In this document: piece by piece, positions 1 to 12,700 of the stretch
Position numbering within the stretch: position 1 is the stretch's first letter
Layout of the letters: every line of letters begins with the position of its first letter
Source: Clavaria fumosa
Taxonomy: Eukaryota; Basidiomycota; Agaricomycetes; Agaricales; Clavariaceae
Reading direction: 5' to 3'
Assembly: GCA_951802425.1 (NCBI GenBank)
Contig: OX637805.1
Coordinates: forward strand, 496,001-560,000
DNA length: 64,000 bases
Notes under the pieces: generated by a model
Seen by the model: the letters and a program-made list of their open reading frames with translations, nothing else
Database searches by the model: none
Told to the model about the DNA's origin: nothing
Position numbers and translations under genes: made by a program

Positions 1-1095
1 AGACTTCGCACCTGGCTTCCGATGTCTTCCTCGGCACAGCTCTTCTCGTGCCTCTGTCTCCGCCGCGTGCTGTTCTCAGGGTTCACCTTCGAAGACTACA
101 GCACGTTCGGCATAAAGAGAGTTTACTTCCGCGGATGCTTACGTGGCTGGACAACCAGAATAAGATCTAGATGCGATCGACGACCGAGGTGACGACCTAG
201 CGTCGGCAATACGGTTCGTCAATTGTGGTCTTTGCTTGGATGCTTGGACCAGGTTTCTTGGCTTCGTGGTGTGTCGGACCCTCGATCATACCTGTAATTA
301 CTAACCGCTGTTTTCAGCGCCCTTAATGTCTTCTTCAACTTCCGCCAACCCGCCCCGTCCATCTTCCGTTGGCCTCCTCGTTTCCTATCAGATCGGCAAG
401 GTCCTCTACCCTCACGCTCGTACTCGTGACGTAGCTCACGGGGTTTGGCCTCGCGGAGGCTCCTTGTCATATCGCGAGCATGGTGTGGTCGCAGAACTTG
501 GCCGCGTGTGTTGCGCAATGTGCGTTGCATGCGGAGTTCTACGTTGTCGTCGCGACCGACGGTTTCTTCTTCTCCTTCCCTCGTGCGTTGTCCTCTCAGT
601 TCCTCTCGCTTCACCAACGATGATCGCATTGACAGCGTGCCTCTGGGCGCATTCTTGAATATGTGCTAGATCTTCCCAGACAATGTGCCAGTGAACCGGC
701 TATCTATGAGCCTGCGCGTTTGACTGGACGCAGATCTCATGGACAGGCAGCCAATTGGTGATTGATGTGTTTTTTATTAGTTCTTCGAGGCGTATGCGGT
801 GCAGGCGCTCATGGAAGCGCAGTCGTTCGTGCAGGATCTTAAGTCAGGTCATGACATCAAGGCTCCCCCACACGCCACCTTCCTATGTGAGTCCCCACAC
901 ACACATTTCTTGTGGAGTGGTTCCACGCGTTGACCCATGCCTGCGCAGTGCAACTAATCGCGGCGGTGTTCGTCCAGGTTGAGACGAAGGCGTGGATGCT
1001 CAGCAACGTGCTGGACATCTGCACGGAGCATGCGCGCGACGAGCTGGCGTGACCTCATAACCAGGTGTTCTTCACCGCGAGTACTGTCTAGTACG
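1..1095 (+). pseudogene. Oligopeptide transporter (OPT family) remnant
   Basis: This is a broken copy of an OPT proton-coupled peptide transporter. Bases 1-400 match the reverse complement of about 20240-19850, another OPT relic, at DNA level. The piece near 325-400 reads ALNVFFNFR followed by LVSYQIGK, the first OPT membrane region. After a gap, 790-880 encodes the hallmark QSFVQDLKSGHDIKAPP, and 950-1095 encodes a segment ending with a match to the conserved LDIC...NQVFFTAS stretch, seen intact in the full gene at 9776-13475. Stops and frame changes break the reading throughout, and the centre of the family is missing between about 650 and 780. It is truncated at the window edge, so upstream sequence may hold more. 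The identification rests on motif order. Loss of function is an inference from the stops and missing core. Confidence 0.7.
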
Positions 1096-1149
1096 TCGGT
1101 TCTCTTCTATTTCTTAGCCCATGTCTGACGGCTTATTACGTTGTATGTA

Positions 1150-1810
1150 TATGTGCGCGTGCGTAGGCGACTCATTTGGCCCATCTGACAGTTCGGGCGC
1201 GAGATGCTAATCGCCGGTGCGTTTCTGCCGCCGCTCTGATTGTGGCGGCGCACCGGCTCGTGTGGAAGATCTCGCGGCATGTGGCGGACGAGGAGGTCGT
1301 AGTATACCCACCCATGGAGAAGCATCTGGGCACGCATGGGGTCAAGCTGGCGTCACAGTACTCCTATTTATTGTGTGCTCCCTTGTTGAGATTAATATGG
1401 ACCTCCTGCGTCTGTAGACTGTCAATGAGGCATTGTACTGTCCTGAAAGTTTGCGTCCCGGCACCGTGGACCACACGAGCCTCTTGGAACAGATGATGGC
1501 ACAGCTGCGTGTGCATAACGACCCAGAGGAGAGAGAGGACCTGCAACTACTCGAGCCGATGCTAGGCCGGATGCGAGGACGGAGGCTCCGGCGTTGTTCC
1601 AGCGCACAACGACGCGTTTGTGCCTACCAGGTGGGTCATGAACATTTTATATTGTTGCGGTTGTTTTATGGCAACGCATCCAGACTGCAGCATCCTTCGG
1701 CACCCAACAAGCCGCCTTATGAGACGCTCGTGATGTGTTTGGCTGTGCCGATTGAGAAGTTGAGGGATTTGTTCACCTCGTTTCCTTCTGAGGAAGAGAT
1801 GAATCAGTAG
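1150..1810 (+). pseudogene. Hemerythrin-like HHE-domain protein, decayed
   Basis: Parts of a fungal HHE (hemerythrin-like, di-iron binding) protein are readable. Bases 1240-1355 give HRLVWKISRHVADEEVVVYP and MEKHLG, the first helix pair with its His and Glu ligands. A plausible intron runs from about 1359 to 1419. Bases 1420-1560 give a second helix with RVHNDPEEREDLQLLEPMLG. After a further intron, 1690-1810 gives APNKPPYETL through FPSEEEMNQ and a stop, the usual C-terminal tail of this fungal family. The first roughly 60 residues cannot be found; the OPT remnant lies there instead. Between MLG and the FVPTR-like segment the frame must shift twice. The natural reading is a truncated, frameshifted pseudogene. 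Sequencing error at two sites is possible but would not restore the missing N-terminus. Confidence 0.7.
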
Positions 1811-2082
1811 CGTGCTGAAGGGGACTGCTCAGCGTAAAGTATTATCTTCTCGAAGCCCTACAGCGCGGTTTCGAGATGTGCTTTTCTGCAATTGCAATAA
1901 GACTTGGAGTTTCGGGATATTGCTCTGAACAGGTGGCTGTGCAACCACTTCACATGCTTGTTTTCCGACCGACCAACATCCTGGCTAATTCCTTCAACAA
2001 CCCAAGCGGCCACCCTCCCTTGATCTCTTTTACATCAAGGCAGCAATTTGTTCATTTTCTGCATCGTTTTCTGTCCACGACG

Positions 2083-4231
2083 ATGTTGAATTCCCCCGAC
2101 GGCTCAACAGCGCAACCGTCACCCGGGCTGAAGAAGATTGCATCGTACTGGCATCCGTACACGACAACGGCGAAGCGGAGATGGCTTGGACGTGAGATCT
2201 TGGAGGTGGTCAGTACCGAGTTTAGGGACCGGAGCGTCGAGTACTATGTTTGAATTTTCCATTTCTCGATGTCGGCACGACTGAATTGATCACCAGCGGT
2301 ATGCGCTCGAGAGCGGGGTGACCACCATTAACGGGAAAGTCGCGAAGCCGGATACCGTTATTCATGACGGCGATTTGATCGAGTCAGTCCCTGTCTCTTC
2401 ATCGCGTTTTCGTCGCGTGGAACAGCCGCGGCTCGGTCGCTGAAATCTGCCTCCCGACAGGAACATGGTCCACCGCCACGAACCGCCCGTGACGTCCATC
2501 CCGGTCAAGGTCCTTTTGCGCGATACCGAACGCGAATTCATCGTCGTCGACAAGCCTGGTTCAATTGTGCGTTCGCTCAGCATTTACCTTGTCCTGGTCG
2601 TGTTTGAGATACTCAGGCAGCGTTGTAGCCTGTGCACCCGTCCGGGCGATATTTCAAGAACACGCTAGTAGAGATTCTCAGGGATGATTTTGGTTATGAA
2701 AAAGTCTTTAGTATGTTATGATAGCGGTGCTTTCGTGATAAAACTAACGACTCATCGCCGCGTCTCAGCCGTTAATAGATTGGATAGGCTGACCTCTGGG
2801 CTCATGATAATCCCTACCTCGTCCAAATGTGCTGCTCGCCTCACAGATGAATTTGTAAAGGGCACTGTGCGCAAAGAGTACATCGCGCGCTGCAGAGGAG
2901 AATTTCCTCTGTGAGCATTTTGCCGTTTGAGTGGTGGGCGTCGCATACTGAGACAGCTCATGTTGAAAATGCAACAGGGGAGAAGTTGTATGTGACGCAC
3001 CGCTATTGACCGTTGACCGACAGATGGGTCTCAACATTGTTCATCCGCAAGGAAAGGTATGTGGCGTGCTTAAGCGCGAATCACGTATGCTGAAATGTTG
3101 TGACCGTAGTTTGCGAAGACGATATTCAATAGAATTAGATATGACCCGAAGTCCGATACCTCTCTCATTACCTGTAAGATTGCTTTGTTTTCTTGTCTCC
3201 TTCAACGTTGCCTCATGTTCTTATCAAGGCCAGCCACTCACAGGACGCTGTGAGTGTCTCCGATGGCTTTTAATCCATTTCACCTGACGCGATCATAGCG
3301 CATCAGATTAGAGTTCACCTTCAATACTTAGGCTATCCCATTGATAATGATCCCGTCTACTCCGATCTTAAGATTTGGGTGCGTCTTGATGACTCCCTTA
3401 CTTGGCCTTTGGGGTGAATATTTTGTTTTTAGGGCCCAGGTCTAGGCAAAAATGGTATTGACGTTGAGCCGTGCGATGAACGTTCTGCTCCAGTCGCCCC
3501 TGCACACCTTCAAAGTGACTCCTCTCTAAGCACGCCCAGCCTGGGCTTGGAGCCGTGGCGCGCGAAGCCACTCCCACGAGAAACAGGGCGTGACATCGGC
3601 ATGGGATCTCCAGTTCCGCTGTCCTCGGAGGCAGTTGGAATCATCACACGCCTGAGGAACATGAAGGTATCTATCTCATACTCTTCCTGTCTGATGTTTG
3701 TCATCGCTCAGAAGCATTCTTGCACAGGATGAAAGCGAAGACTGGTCACGCTGGCGTGATGTCGTTTTCCGTGCTAGAGGCCATCTGATGACCCCCAGCG
3801 TCAAGCGGTCTTCTGCACCCCTACAGAAGAGGAAGAAGCCTGGTCGGAAGCACCCACACATAGGCGACGTGCGGGGCTATGACGGAGAAGCATCCCATTT
3901 ATATATGCGAGTGGGAGGGGAGGCCGACAACCCCGACACGCCTTTAGCGGGCCCGGGCCCCAATGCGTGCTTGGAACAGCCTGAGCAACATCAGCTGACA
4001 ACCGAAGAAGCGCTGGCTCGGCTGTCTGCCATGGAGCGGTCAGAGATGCCGTCGCACTCGTCGTCGTCTAACTGCTTGTACTGTCCCGAGTGTTACCTTC
4101 CACTGCATCCAGATCCGAAGCCGGAAAAACTGTACATCTTCCTGCACGCATTGCGGTATACGACGAGCTTGGGCACATTTGAGACCGAGTTGCCAGTCTG
4201 GGCTGCTGAGGATTGGGTTAGGGATTGGTAG
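2083..4231 (+). CDS. RluA-family tRNA pseudouridine synthase (Pus9/Rib2-like)
   Basis: This enzyme converts uridine to pseudouridine in RNA; the closest characterised relatives modify U32 of tRNA. At least nine exons join cleanly. The start MLNSPDGS is followed by [19 protein letters not shown]. After an intron at about 2249-2296 comes an S4-like RNA-binding stretch ([14 protein letters not shown]). Then come [33 protein letters not shown], and the catalytic loop [11 protein letters not shown] with the essential Asp (spliced near 2769). The RTHQIR-type motif [17 protein letters not shown] is spliced near 3300. The C-terminus ends with a Cys-x2-Cys ([11 protein letters not shown]) and [14 protein letters not shown] replaces the more usual HRLD. 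No stop interrupts the spliced frame. Family assignment is secure; the exact target base is inference. Confidence 0.9.
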
Positions 4232-4559
4232 TAATCCAGCTCATCAGTTTCGTTTAGATGTGGCTTACGACTTGGGTTGTTGGTAAAAAGAAGTTGTGTC
4301 CGAATTCACTATCATCAATATCACTATTACCGTGAACAAGTATGTCCTTGCACATGGCTTCTATTTATCTAGTCCGATGCTTGAAAACGATGCCACCTCC
4401 TTGCCTTTTCCTTTCTCCCGCGTACCTCCCAGACATTCCGATTTGTCTTCAAAAAATGTACCAGATGTTCCAGTGCTCTTAGGCTCATCATTGACTGGAT
4501 CCAATGGAATTGCACCACCCCTACGGACAACTTCACTCGTATTGCAACAAATTTGACCA

Positions 4560-4935
4560 GTGCAAGCAAGACCAGATCGGAGATACACACCTGCAATTTT
4601 GAGGCATGGCTCTGAGATGCAAAAAATCTGATGAGCTTCCGTAGCACGAGAAAGAAAACCGGAGTGTGCTGACGCTGATTTACATAACGGGACAAGGTCA
4701 ACAGCTACACAGCTGGCATGCGGAAAATCAAGAGCTGACTGCATAATCCTATCAAAATCTCGTAAGTATATGTGATTTGAAAAGCTCACCAGCCACCACT
4801 CCCGCAGCCAAGATCCAGGGCAGCGTTAACCTCGCCTAGCGTGTCGTCCGCCAGGATGGTCTTCGGATGGGAGGATATATTCCGGGAAGCTTACGTAGCA
4901 TCAAATCTTGTTTTCTGTGTGTCAGACATCGTCTG
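4560..4935 (-). pseudogene. SAM-dependent methyltransferase fragment
   Basis: On the minus strand about 4840-4790 encodes NAALDLGCGSGGW, the glycine-rich SAM-binding motif I of class I methyltransferases. After a 50-base GT-AG intron, 4735-4690 gives ALDFPHASCVAVDLVPL, the matching second strand with its acidic residue. Upstream, LMLRKLPGIYPPI fits the usual lead-in of fungal methyltransferases but lies in a different frame. Downstream, the remaining two thirds of the domain are not recognisable. The piece is therefore best read as a truncated gene relic. A divergent small gene remains possible, because the 4361-4789 frame is open for 142 codons. Confidence 0.5.
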
Positions 4936-5091
4936 ATCATGAATAGATGACAGGTAATGGTGCTCACAGAGGCTCCGTCTCCTCCAAATTCAACCGATGG
5001 GATGGGCATATCTTATTTGCGCTTGTTACTCTTTGTTTGATTCGCAAGGCGTTGGACAATAAGTCATCGAGCCATTGTCTAGCTGGTGTCA

Positions 5092-6931
5092 TGAACAAAA
5101 GACGGATGGGGCCCCCATACCTTAACCCACCACCCGAGAAACACATTGTCGTTTCCAACGCGTGGGGCCTGCCGCAGCCTGAGCAGCGTGGCCCGCTGGA
5201 CTTTATGAGACTCGGCGGCTGGCTGCGTGTCATGCTGCGCCCTCAGACTGAAGACGACAGCATCTTGGCGGAGGTCGTATACCATAAGCGCACGGTGCGG
5301 CGTCTGGGCGTGCCTCCCCACTGTTATCTCATCTTTGCCGACGCGTTCATGGCAGGAGGAGGCCGTCATCGTTCAGCTCTCGGACAAGGCCAACCTCGCT
5401 CCGATACTCGGCGCGCATCACTGGAGCAGCTTTTGGCTGCGACCGCCCCGACCGCCATCTGATGTATCCTACATTTTCGAGTATAATTGGAGGAACAACG
5501 GTGACCCAAGCAACAGTGAGTGAACCTTCTTCCCCTGCTTCTAGACACCCCTCATGAAACTTCCCCTCCGGCTTTGTCCTCCAGGAGACTGGGAGTTTAC
5601 CATCCCCGATGCTCGTGTTCCGCCCCGCGATTTCCCTATCAGGGACCCGTACCCGGCCGCCGTGTGGTCTGAAAGACCGAAGAACGTCTATTTCAGGTCG
5701 CTCACCATTGCACTTCCGCCACCGCCTCCCGCTCCCACCGCTACTCCTGCGCCGCAGCCCAGGGTTGAACGGCCCGCGCTACTAGGTGCGGAATCATCCA
5801 ATCCACTTCCTATTCCTTCCCACTCACTTGACCTAGAGGAGCGATCCGCGAGCTCTACATCGACGGAGCCTAAATTCCAAGTAGATAAACGCGATTCGTA
5901 TGAGCAAGGTGCATTTTCTTCGGGTTTCAGCAGCTGATTCTTTGCGTGAACAATCTTAATGGGTAAACCAAAGAGGACGCCGCAGAACTGTTGCTACGAG
6001 CTCCTGACCCAACGGTTGCCGTCAAAACACGTATAGAGGGGTCACGGCCCATCAAGGCTGAGCCTAACGAGTCTTTCCGTATCAAACAGGAACCACGGAA
6101 TTGTAAGGTTTCTGGGGTTCATATTCCGTGCTGTCTGTTGACGAATGCTCCTCAGCGAGATCGCGTGATCACGCCAAGGCAGAAGAAGGTCAGCCGGACT
6201 ACATGGCCGTCCGCCCTGCAGACAGATCCGCACCAGCGCCATCGGCCGCGATTGCGGATGCGTTCCAGCAGCTACAGGCGAATGGCCTGATTGCAAATGG
6301 TAAGATGCGACTTTGCTTCTGTGTTCGATACGTTGCGGCTTGCCCTTTCAATTCCATATCCATATCCTCAGTCTATTGAATTTAACTGACGATGATGTAC
6401 AGGCGCACCTCGCGCTCAAGAACCCCGTCCGGCCGTCGACGATGCTCCACACACACTTCCTCAGAAGGATCCGAGACGTCTTGCTCCACGTGAGACGTCA
6501 TCTGCCCTTCCATTCAGACCACTGCTGGAACGCCGTCGACATATTTAGGTGCCGGAGCAACGACGCATCCTTCGGCCGTCACTGTGAAGCCAGAGCCCTT
6601 GGGTGAGTCTTGCGGCCTTGACATTATCCCCTGTCCCTTCAGAGGGGACTGGGCGGAGTGTAGAATTTACTTTTCATCGATTAACTGGTTTGCTCATCAG
6701 AACCCACATCGATATCGTCTGTACAGGGGCACGGATCACCCTTACCCCGTCAAATGACGGCTAGTACCGAAAGTGTGGGCGGGCGTTTGAAACGATTACC
6801 GGAGAGACCGATGCAGGAGTCCGAAGGTGTGTTTCCTTCCCCGTTTGCGTCCGCATGTGATGCATGCCCTCGCGATAGGCTCGGGTCAATCCGCCGTCGC
6901 CAAGAGAATAAAGATGGAACCGCGAGACTAA
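5092..6931 (+). CDS. Unrecognised proline-rich protein with four SUMO-type synergy-control motifs
   Basis: I do not recognise the family. Seven or more exons join in frame: introns lie at about 5310-5355, 5520-5584, 5909-5965, 6103-6155, 6301-6402, 6490-6548, 6604-6700 and 6827-6879. The N-terminal half is folded-looking (LGGWLRVMLRPQTEDDSIL, ILGAHHWSSFWLRPP, then an aromatic FEYNWRNNGDP stretch and RDWEFTIPDARVPPRDFPI). A Pro/Ala-rich, probably disordered half follows. In that half stand IKAEP, IKQEP, VKPEP and a final IKMEPRD before the stop. Each fits the SUMO acceptor pattern (hydrophobic-K-x-E) followed by Pro. Such motifs are typical of transcription regulators, so a nuclear regulatory role is inferred, not shown. 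The start is uncertain: Met at 5092 is used, but an upstream exon in 4947-5090 is possible. Confidence 0.6.
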
Positions 6932-8000
6932 TGACGTAAACGAATGACGAACGCAAGGTATCGAGGGCAGCATGCCCTCAGCTGGAGAATCTGACAAAGT
7001 TGTCTGACAGCTATCTATGCTCAGACTTTGCATCAAAGGCAAAGGCGAGGTGATACGGGCCGAGGTCACTTGAGAGGCAATTGCTGAGCATATGCGAAGC
7101 AGAACGGCTTCAGTGGTGACCTTGGCCTCGAGGAACAGACGGAATCAGAAGAACAAAATTGATTGTTCTCCAAGTCGTGTGCTTTACATAGCAACAGGAT
7201 ACCAATTCCAGACCGCCTTTACTCTAGATGATTCCCATAGGTTTCCATCAGCGTTTACAGGCGCTGCCGCAGCATGCCTTCGTACTGGTATCCCCCGTCG
7301 CGGTCGCCGGCTGCAATGAAGAGAGTGGCATCACAAATCGTCCGCAGGCTGTTAAACCTCACCCACCTTGTCTGCGCTCCTAGGGCAATCCTTGCACCTG
7401 CATTGGCCTTGGGAACATGTGCAGCCCGTGCCATCCGCCCCGCACCTAGTGATTCGCAATAGTGAGCAAAATGACGATCGTTGGAGGAAAGGACTGGAGT
7501 GGAATCAACGAACTGGCAATTATTTTGACAAGCGCACGCAGGTTCACTTGGAGCCATTGAATAGTCTGTTGGTTGACGAAGCTGTAGTAGCGGTTGGTAT
7601 GAGTGTTTCTTAGGAGACGTAGAAAGATTCGCAAAAATGGCTCATTATTTATAGGCTTGTGTGACGTCATGTGATATAAGGGGTGTGACGACTCAGCGGA
7701 GCGTTGGAAGGGGTTGGAGGCGGTGGTGAAATTTCATACCGGAGCTCGAGGCCGAGAGCGACCAGATAGTGGGGCTGAAGCAGAGGAGTAATGCGTAGGA
7801 ACATTCCAATAGCTACCACCAGACTGGGATTTCATTACCATTACAATAATTCGAAACATAAGATGTATTCCTAACTGTTGCTTTCCCATTCTGCCGTCTT
7901 CCAGATGACCCACTGAACAAGCGATGAATAGGCACCACTAATAATGAAAAAAGAGGCCCATATCTCCATAATATAATCACCCTCCTCAAACCAGAAGATA
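6932..8000. other. Intergenic, no supported gene
   Basis: Several short open frames occur on both strands (for example 7255-7557 minus). None shows a recognisable domain, convincing splice structure or codon bias. The stretch from 7600 to 7900 is AT-richer and probably holds flanking untranslated sequence of the carrier gene. Confidence 0.5.
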
Positions 8001-9331
8001 CTACTCTGAGTACCGGTCTTCAGTGTCTTCCGGTGCCCTAGGACTGATGTTTTCAATGATACGCCCCACACGCTCGTAGACGGCAAAGACGATCGCCTGT
8101 CCTGGAGCAACGCGGAGGACTCGCGGGGTGATGCCCTTGTAGAACGACCGGAAACCCTCTTTCCGCCACATCTCTCTCGAGATGACCGCAATGCGCTGGA
8201 AGGCCGTCGTCCCTGGGACAGCGGTAGCCTTCTGCAAACCTGGAAAGGGATTGAATACAGGAGCAGGGGTTACGGGACACCACATACGGGTCTTTATAGT
8301 GTCAATTGGAGCGTTGGAGAAGGGACCCATTGCGCCTGATATGAGGCCGATGAGCATGTGTTGATACGATGGCAGGTCAACGAGGTCGGGTTGAAGCTTG
8401 TGAGCAAGCTTCTTGATTTCCTGATAGGCTGTGAAATTAGCCCCTAACGACATTTACCTCTTCAGCAAAATTGACAAACGATAAAACGACAAAACGAAGG
8501 CTGCCTTACCTTGATTTGTCGCTTGCCGGAGAGCAGTGAGCGAGACGCCGCGGTACAACGCGGAGATCCCTTCCTCGCGAACAATAGTGTACACTGCATG
8601 GCCTGCATTGCGATATCGGGGAACTTCAAGCGGGTCTGCGAGCGAGTGCTGCTGAGCTTGCAATCGGATCTTGACGACCTCCATAGGCGTGACTACCGCA
8701 ACGGCTTCCGTGCTGCCCGCCGCTAATCCGGCTGTTTGTGATAGGGAGATCAAGAATTATAGAAAAGGTCGTCGGATCGATCATTACTATGCGATGTGGA
8801 CGAAGCGCACGCTGCTACACACCGAGGAAGATATTACCGACCGCGGTCTTGCCTGTCTTCTTGTCGGAAAGCCATCGCTTGTACGTCTCAAAGCTAGCAA
8901 ATCGGATCGCCATCTTCGGCACTATGCCAGATAGGACTGCGCCGAGGCCCTTGTAAAGCGCGAGCGGTGTCTCTCGCCTCACGATGAGTGCCCCTGTCGC
9001 AAGAAAACCGCGAGGCTTGGTCTGCAACAACGATCACGTCAGGCATTGGCAAGAATGCGAGCAGCGCCGCAGGAGGAGGCGCGAAAAGAAGAGGCTTCTT
9101 GAGGAAGGGCTCCCCACTCACACCTGGGGCCATCCCCGAGCGAGACAGCTGCATGCGGACTTTGATGGTATCTAGGGGCTGGCACACGAGCTGAAGAGCA
9201 AGTTGAGCTGCACAGAGTGGTGGTGAGCATCGAAGCGATAAGACACGAACCGCTTCGCAACCTCCTGCGATACCGCCCGCGATGATGTGCGTCGCAAATC
9301 CCACAGGCTTCTTGTCACCCGATCTCGACAT
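8001..9331 (-). CDS. Mitochondrial succinate/fumarate-type carrier (Sfc1-like)
   Basis: This is a member of the mitochondrial carrier (SLC25) family, most like yeast Sfc1, which exchanges cytosolic succinate for matrix fumarate across the inner membrane. The start MSRSGDKKPVGF is followed by THIIAGGIAGGCEA. An intron then joins EA to LVCQPLDTIKVRMQLSRSG. The three carrier signatures are all present, one per repeat: PLDTIKVR, PMEVVKIRLQAQ and PIDTIKTRMW. Matching GITPRVLRVAPGQAIVF and GVSLTALRQATNQ segments are found in the second halves. The C-terminus ends ERVGRIIENISPRAPEDTEDRYSE. At least four introns are needed, and all use usable GT-AG sites. Carrier membership is certain. The substrate is inferred from overall similarity. 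Confidence 0.87.
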
Positions 9332-9775
9332 CTTCTACGGTGTACTCAGCCAAGTTCCCTTTCCTCGGCCCTGACACTGAGGAAGCACAGTCAGCCCGTG
9401 AGCGACGAAAGTCGAGGGGCCTTCGGAAAAGGACGGGTTGTTACGTTGAGGAACGGAAAGAGAAACTAACCATACAAGTACCTTTGAGAACTTCTTGTAA
9501 ATATGCAAAGACCCGGGGAGCGTCGGTGCCCATGTGAATCCATTGTGGGGCGGGTGATCGGCGTTCCGGACGTAAGCACGTGCCACAAAGTTCGATTTTC
9601 GCTCAGCTCATCAACATCCTCGCTTTCACACAAGAAGCCATTCCAGTTCAACAAGGCTTGATAGACTTCATCGGAATCTAGTACATGTGTACAGTATGTT
9701 GAACTCAAAAAAAAAGGCAAAAACGACAAAGATTGAAATTGAAAATAGGAAGCGGTGAAGTAAAAAGCAGGGCGG
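9332..9775. other. Intergenic between carrier and OPT gene
   Basis: This 444-base spacer joins the 5' end of the carrier gene to the 3' end of the OPT gene; both lie on the minus strand. A long minus-strand open frame (9466-9918) covers it, but it is explained by the OPT terminal exons plus 3' untranslated sequence. Nothing else is seen. Confidence 0.5.
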
Positions 9776-12700
9776 TCAGGATGAAGCCGACCAAGGCAAA
9801 GGTTTGCCAGATGGTAAGGGGCGGAAAGGCGTTCCCAGAAAGTCGGCAGCTGGCGTCCAGAAGAAAATAACATCAGCAAAGGCAGGTTAGAGACGTAATT
9901 CAGGAACGTACTATTCAAGAAAACATTATTTCCCCACCAGTCAATCTCAATGGGTTTGGTACGAAGCTACAACGTAAGACGACGCATCAGCAACCACAAT
10001 CAATAATATGACGAAATACGGGTCCTCACATAGAATGCGAAAAAGATGGTGAGAATCGAAATTGATGTTCCTGCGCGCGCCACACCATTTGTCAGGATCT
10101 TGGCGAAACAGAGTATTATTAAATGAAGACCACTACTCACCAATATCCAAGCCAATGCTGGTCATGTAGTTATACTTCAGCCACCACGTAAAGTTCTTCT
10201 TCCTGATCAAATACTGGAAGATGAACCCCACTAGGAACCATGACGTATAATTGATGCCCGTGGCCGGCGGGATGTTGAATGCGACGGCCAGAAAGACCGG
10301 GGTAGATACGTATCGCACCCATGAGCGTGGGTGCCGCAGCTGCCAGAGCCAGAAGGGGATAGGTAGGAGTGCACCGACAAGGATGGCTGACAGCTCCGGT
10401 CGATAACGTGCGTGTGGTCCAAACAAGCGACCGGGTCCGATTGTGCCCCTGAAGATACAATTTAGACGTTTCCAGGCCCTTGTAAGTGTGAAGGGTTGTT
10501 GTAAGAGACACGAGGACTCACCAAACGATACTCGCCGTAAAAAATATTTTTAGATGTGGGCATACCAGTCCATTGGGAGCTTGAGGCGTGCATATATCGG
10601 GGACCGTAGAAAAAAGAAGCTGTTGCACTGCAACCTGAACTGACATCGCCATGATTACCCCTGCCAATTGCACTGTTCCACCCATAATGTGAGTACAACT
10701 CCAGATGGAAATGAAAGTGTACTGACCTATAAAGGTGCTACGTGGCGGAATTTTCATATAGTGACTCAATTTAAGATTAAACGGGAAGCCCGTGGCCACG
10801 GCGAATAGCATGACTCCATAACCCTTGCAGACCTGTTCAACGCCAGATCAATGACTTTATCCTTGGCAGCAAAGAACTGAATCAGCGCACTATATTGACC
10901 GCAGGGTTCCCCGGAAACAGGGCCCCTGACATGATCTGCAAAGGCAAATTGACGGAAGCCTGCCTTCTATTTAGTAACGTGGTTGAATTGTCATCGTGCT
11001 GATTCAGCTCACCACAGGCAGGGTCGTCAGGGCGAGAATAATCGTGCTCGGAATGATGAAGACGGCAAGAACTGCGATGATCAACACAAACATCCACACG
11101 GGTACCCCCAAGTGCCACACCTATGGGAATCGGTATGGCTCAGAATATCAAACGATTTGCCAACTAACCTCGGTGAGAACAGTCTGCATTACAAAACCAG
11201 CCACGAAGATCGCAATGTACCACCAGATCGGCACAGTGGGATACGACCTCATCAGTTTTGCGTGTATATCCCCGTATCCTCCATCAGGGTCCTCTCGCCA
11301 GAAAGCAAGAATAGTCTTTCCGTGGTAAAGAATTGCATGGACAATAATATTCGCCGAGATTGCAAATGCGACATAGTACGTGACCACGAAGACGCCGCTA
11401 AGGTAAATTGGAGAGTACTCGTTATAAGCCGTTTCGTTGAATTTGAGATCCGGTGTGAGGATGCGCTGGTAATCGTACTTCTTCCCAAAGCGGTCATATA
11501 CGGAGCTACCGAGGATGGGAAAATGCGCTAATTGCCAGACCTGCATGGAGGTAAGTTTTCATCAAACAGACTAAGAAACGAAAGGCTGACGTTGGTGTAA
11601 TACAAGATTGGCAGGATGATACAATAAAAGAACACGAATCCACTAAAAAGATGCACCTCCGCCCACCACGGAGTAATTAGTGGACTGCCTATCCATGAGA
11701 TCTGCAACCAGTCGAAAGTCAAGAAATTCAGGCCAAGACCTGTATTAGCACCGAACAGCTGGTTGACCACGACGTTGTTTGGTTTGATCCAGCAAATGAA
11801 CGAGAATACACTGAGGGCTTGGAAAAGGTACCCTGTACAACACGCCGCCACATTCAGCACGGGACGAGGCTGGAGAGCGAAGAGGAAATATGGGCGAAAC
11901 ACAGAAGAAGTACACACCGGGCAAGAAAAAGAAAAAAAAACTTGCTAAACAGATAATGAGGAAGTAACGATACCGCGTCATTCCGGGTGTATCATGATCC
12001 TCCTCCGCGTGTAGGGCATTGAGTAGTGTGCATACGGTCAGAGTCTGTGGCCAGATCATAAACGAGGGCGTTACGAAGAGTCTCCTACACATGCCAGCTA
12101 AAGCGAATCCGGTGAATTGCGCACTGACGCCGAATAGGAAGTTAAACCAAAAATCAGGCTTAAAGCCGTAATAGTGCTGCAGGACGGTGGTTGCCTTCAT
12201 GGTATACGAAGACTGGAGGGAAGTGTTGCCCATGATAAAAACGAGCGTGTGCTCTTTGATGTTCCATGGTCCAGGATTGAGAGTGAAGGTGAAAGAAGTG
12301 AAAGGCCGGGGGAGGGGGACGCGAAACGTCTTAATCGGTAGAACGGCAGCAAAAAATTTACCGATCGGATAGCAAAGAAGGAGTGGGATGAATGCCTCGA
12401 ATTCAACGGTAGGTGAGCGAAAAGCAAAGAAGACGTTGGCCGCGCTGGATGTAAAAATCATTGTTCGTGGAACGACAAATGGTGAACGAGGCGAAACATC
12501 GCACCTTGCGGGAAGACAGAGTAATATCGCAATAATCCACATCCTAATGGTCATCGCTGGCATTTCAGGGTCATCTATAGAGGCGTGAATAGATAAGTGG
12601 GTGGCTTCGTTGTTAGAGGCAGGGACCAGGAATACGTGGCGCTAAACTTACCGATATTGCTAACACTGGCGCGCACCTCTGGATATGGTGAGTCTTCATC

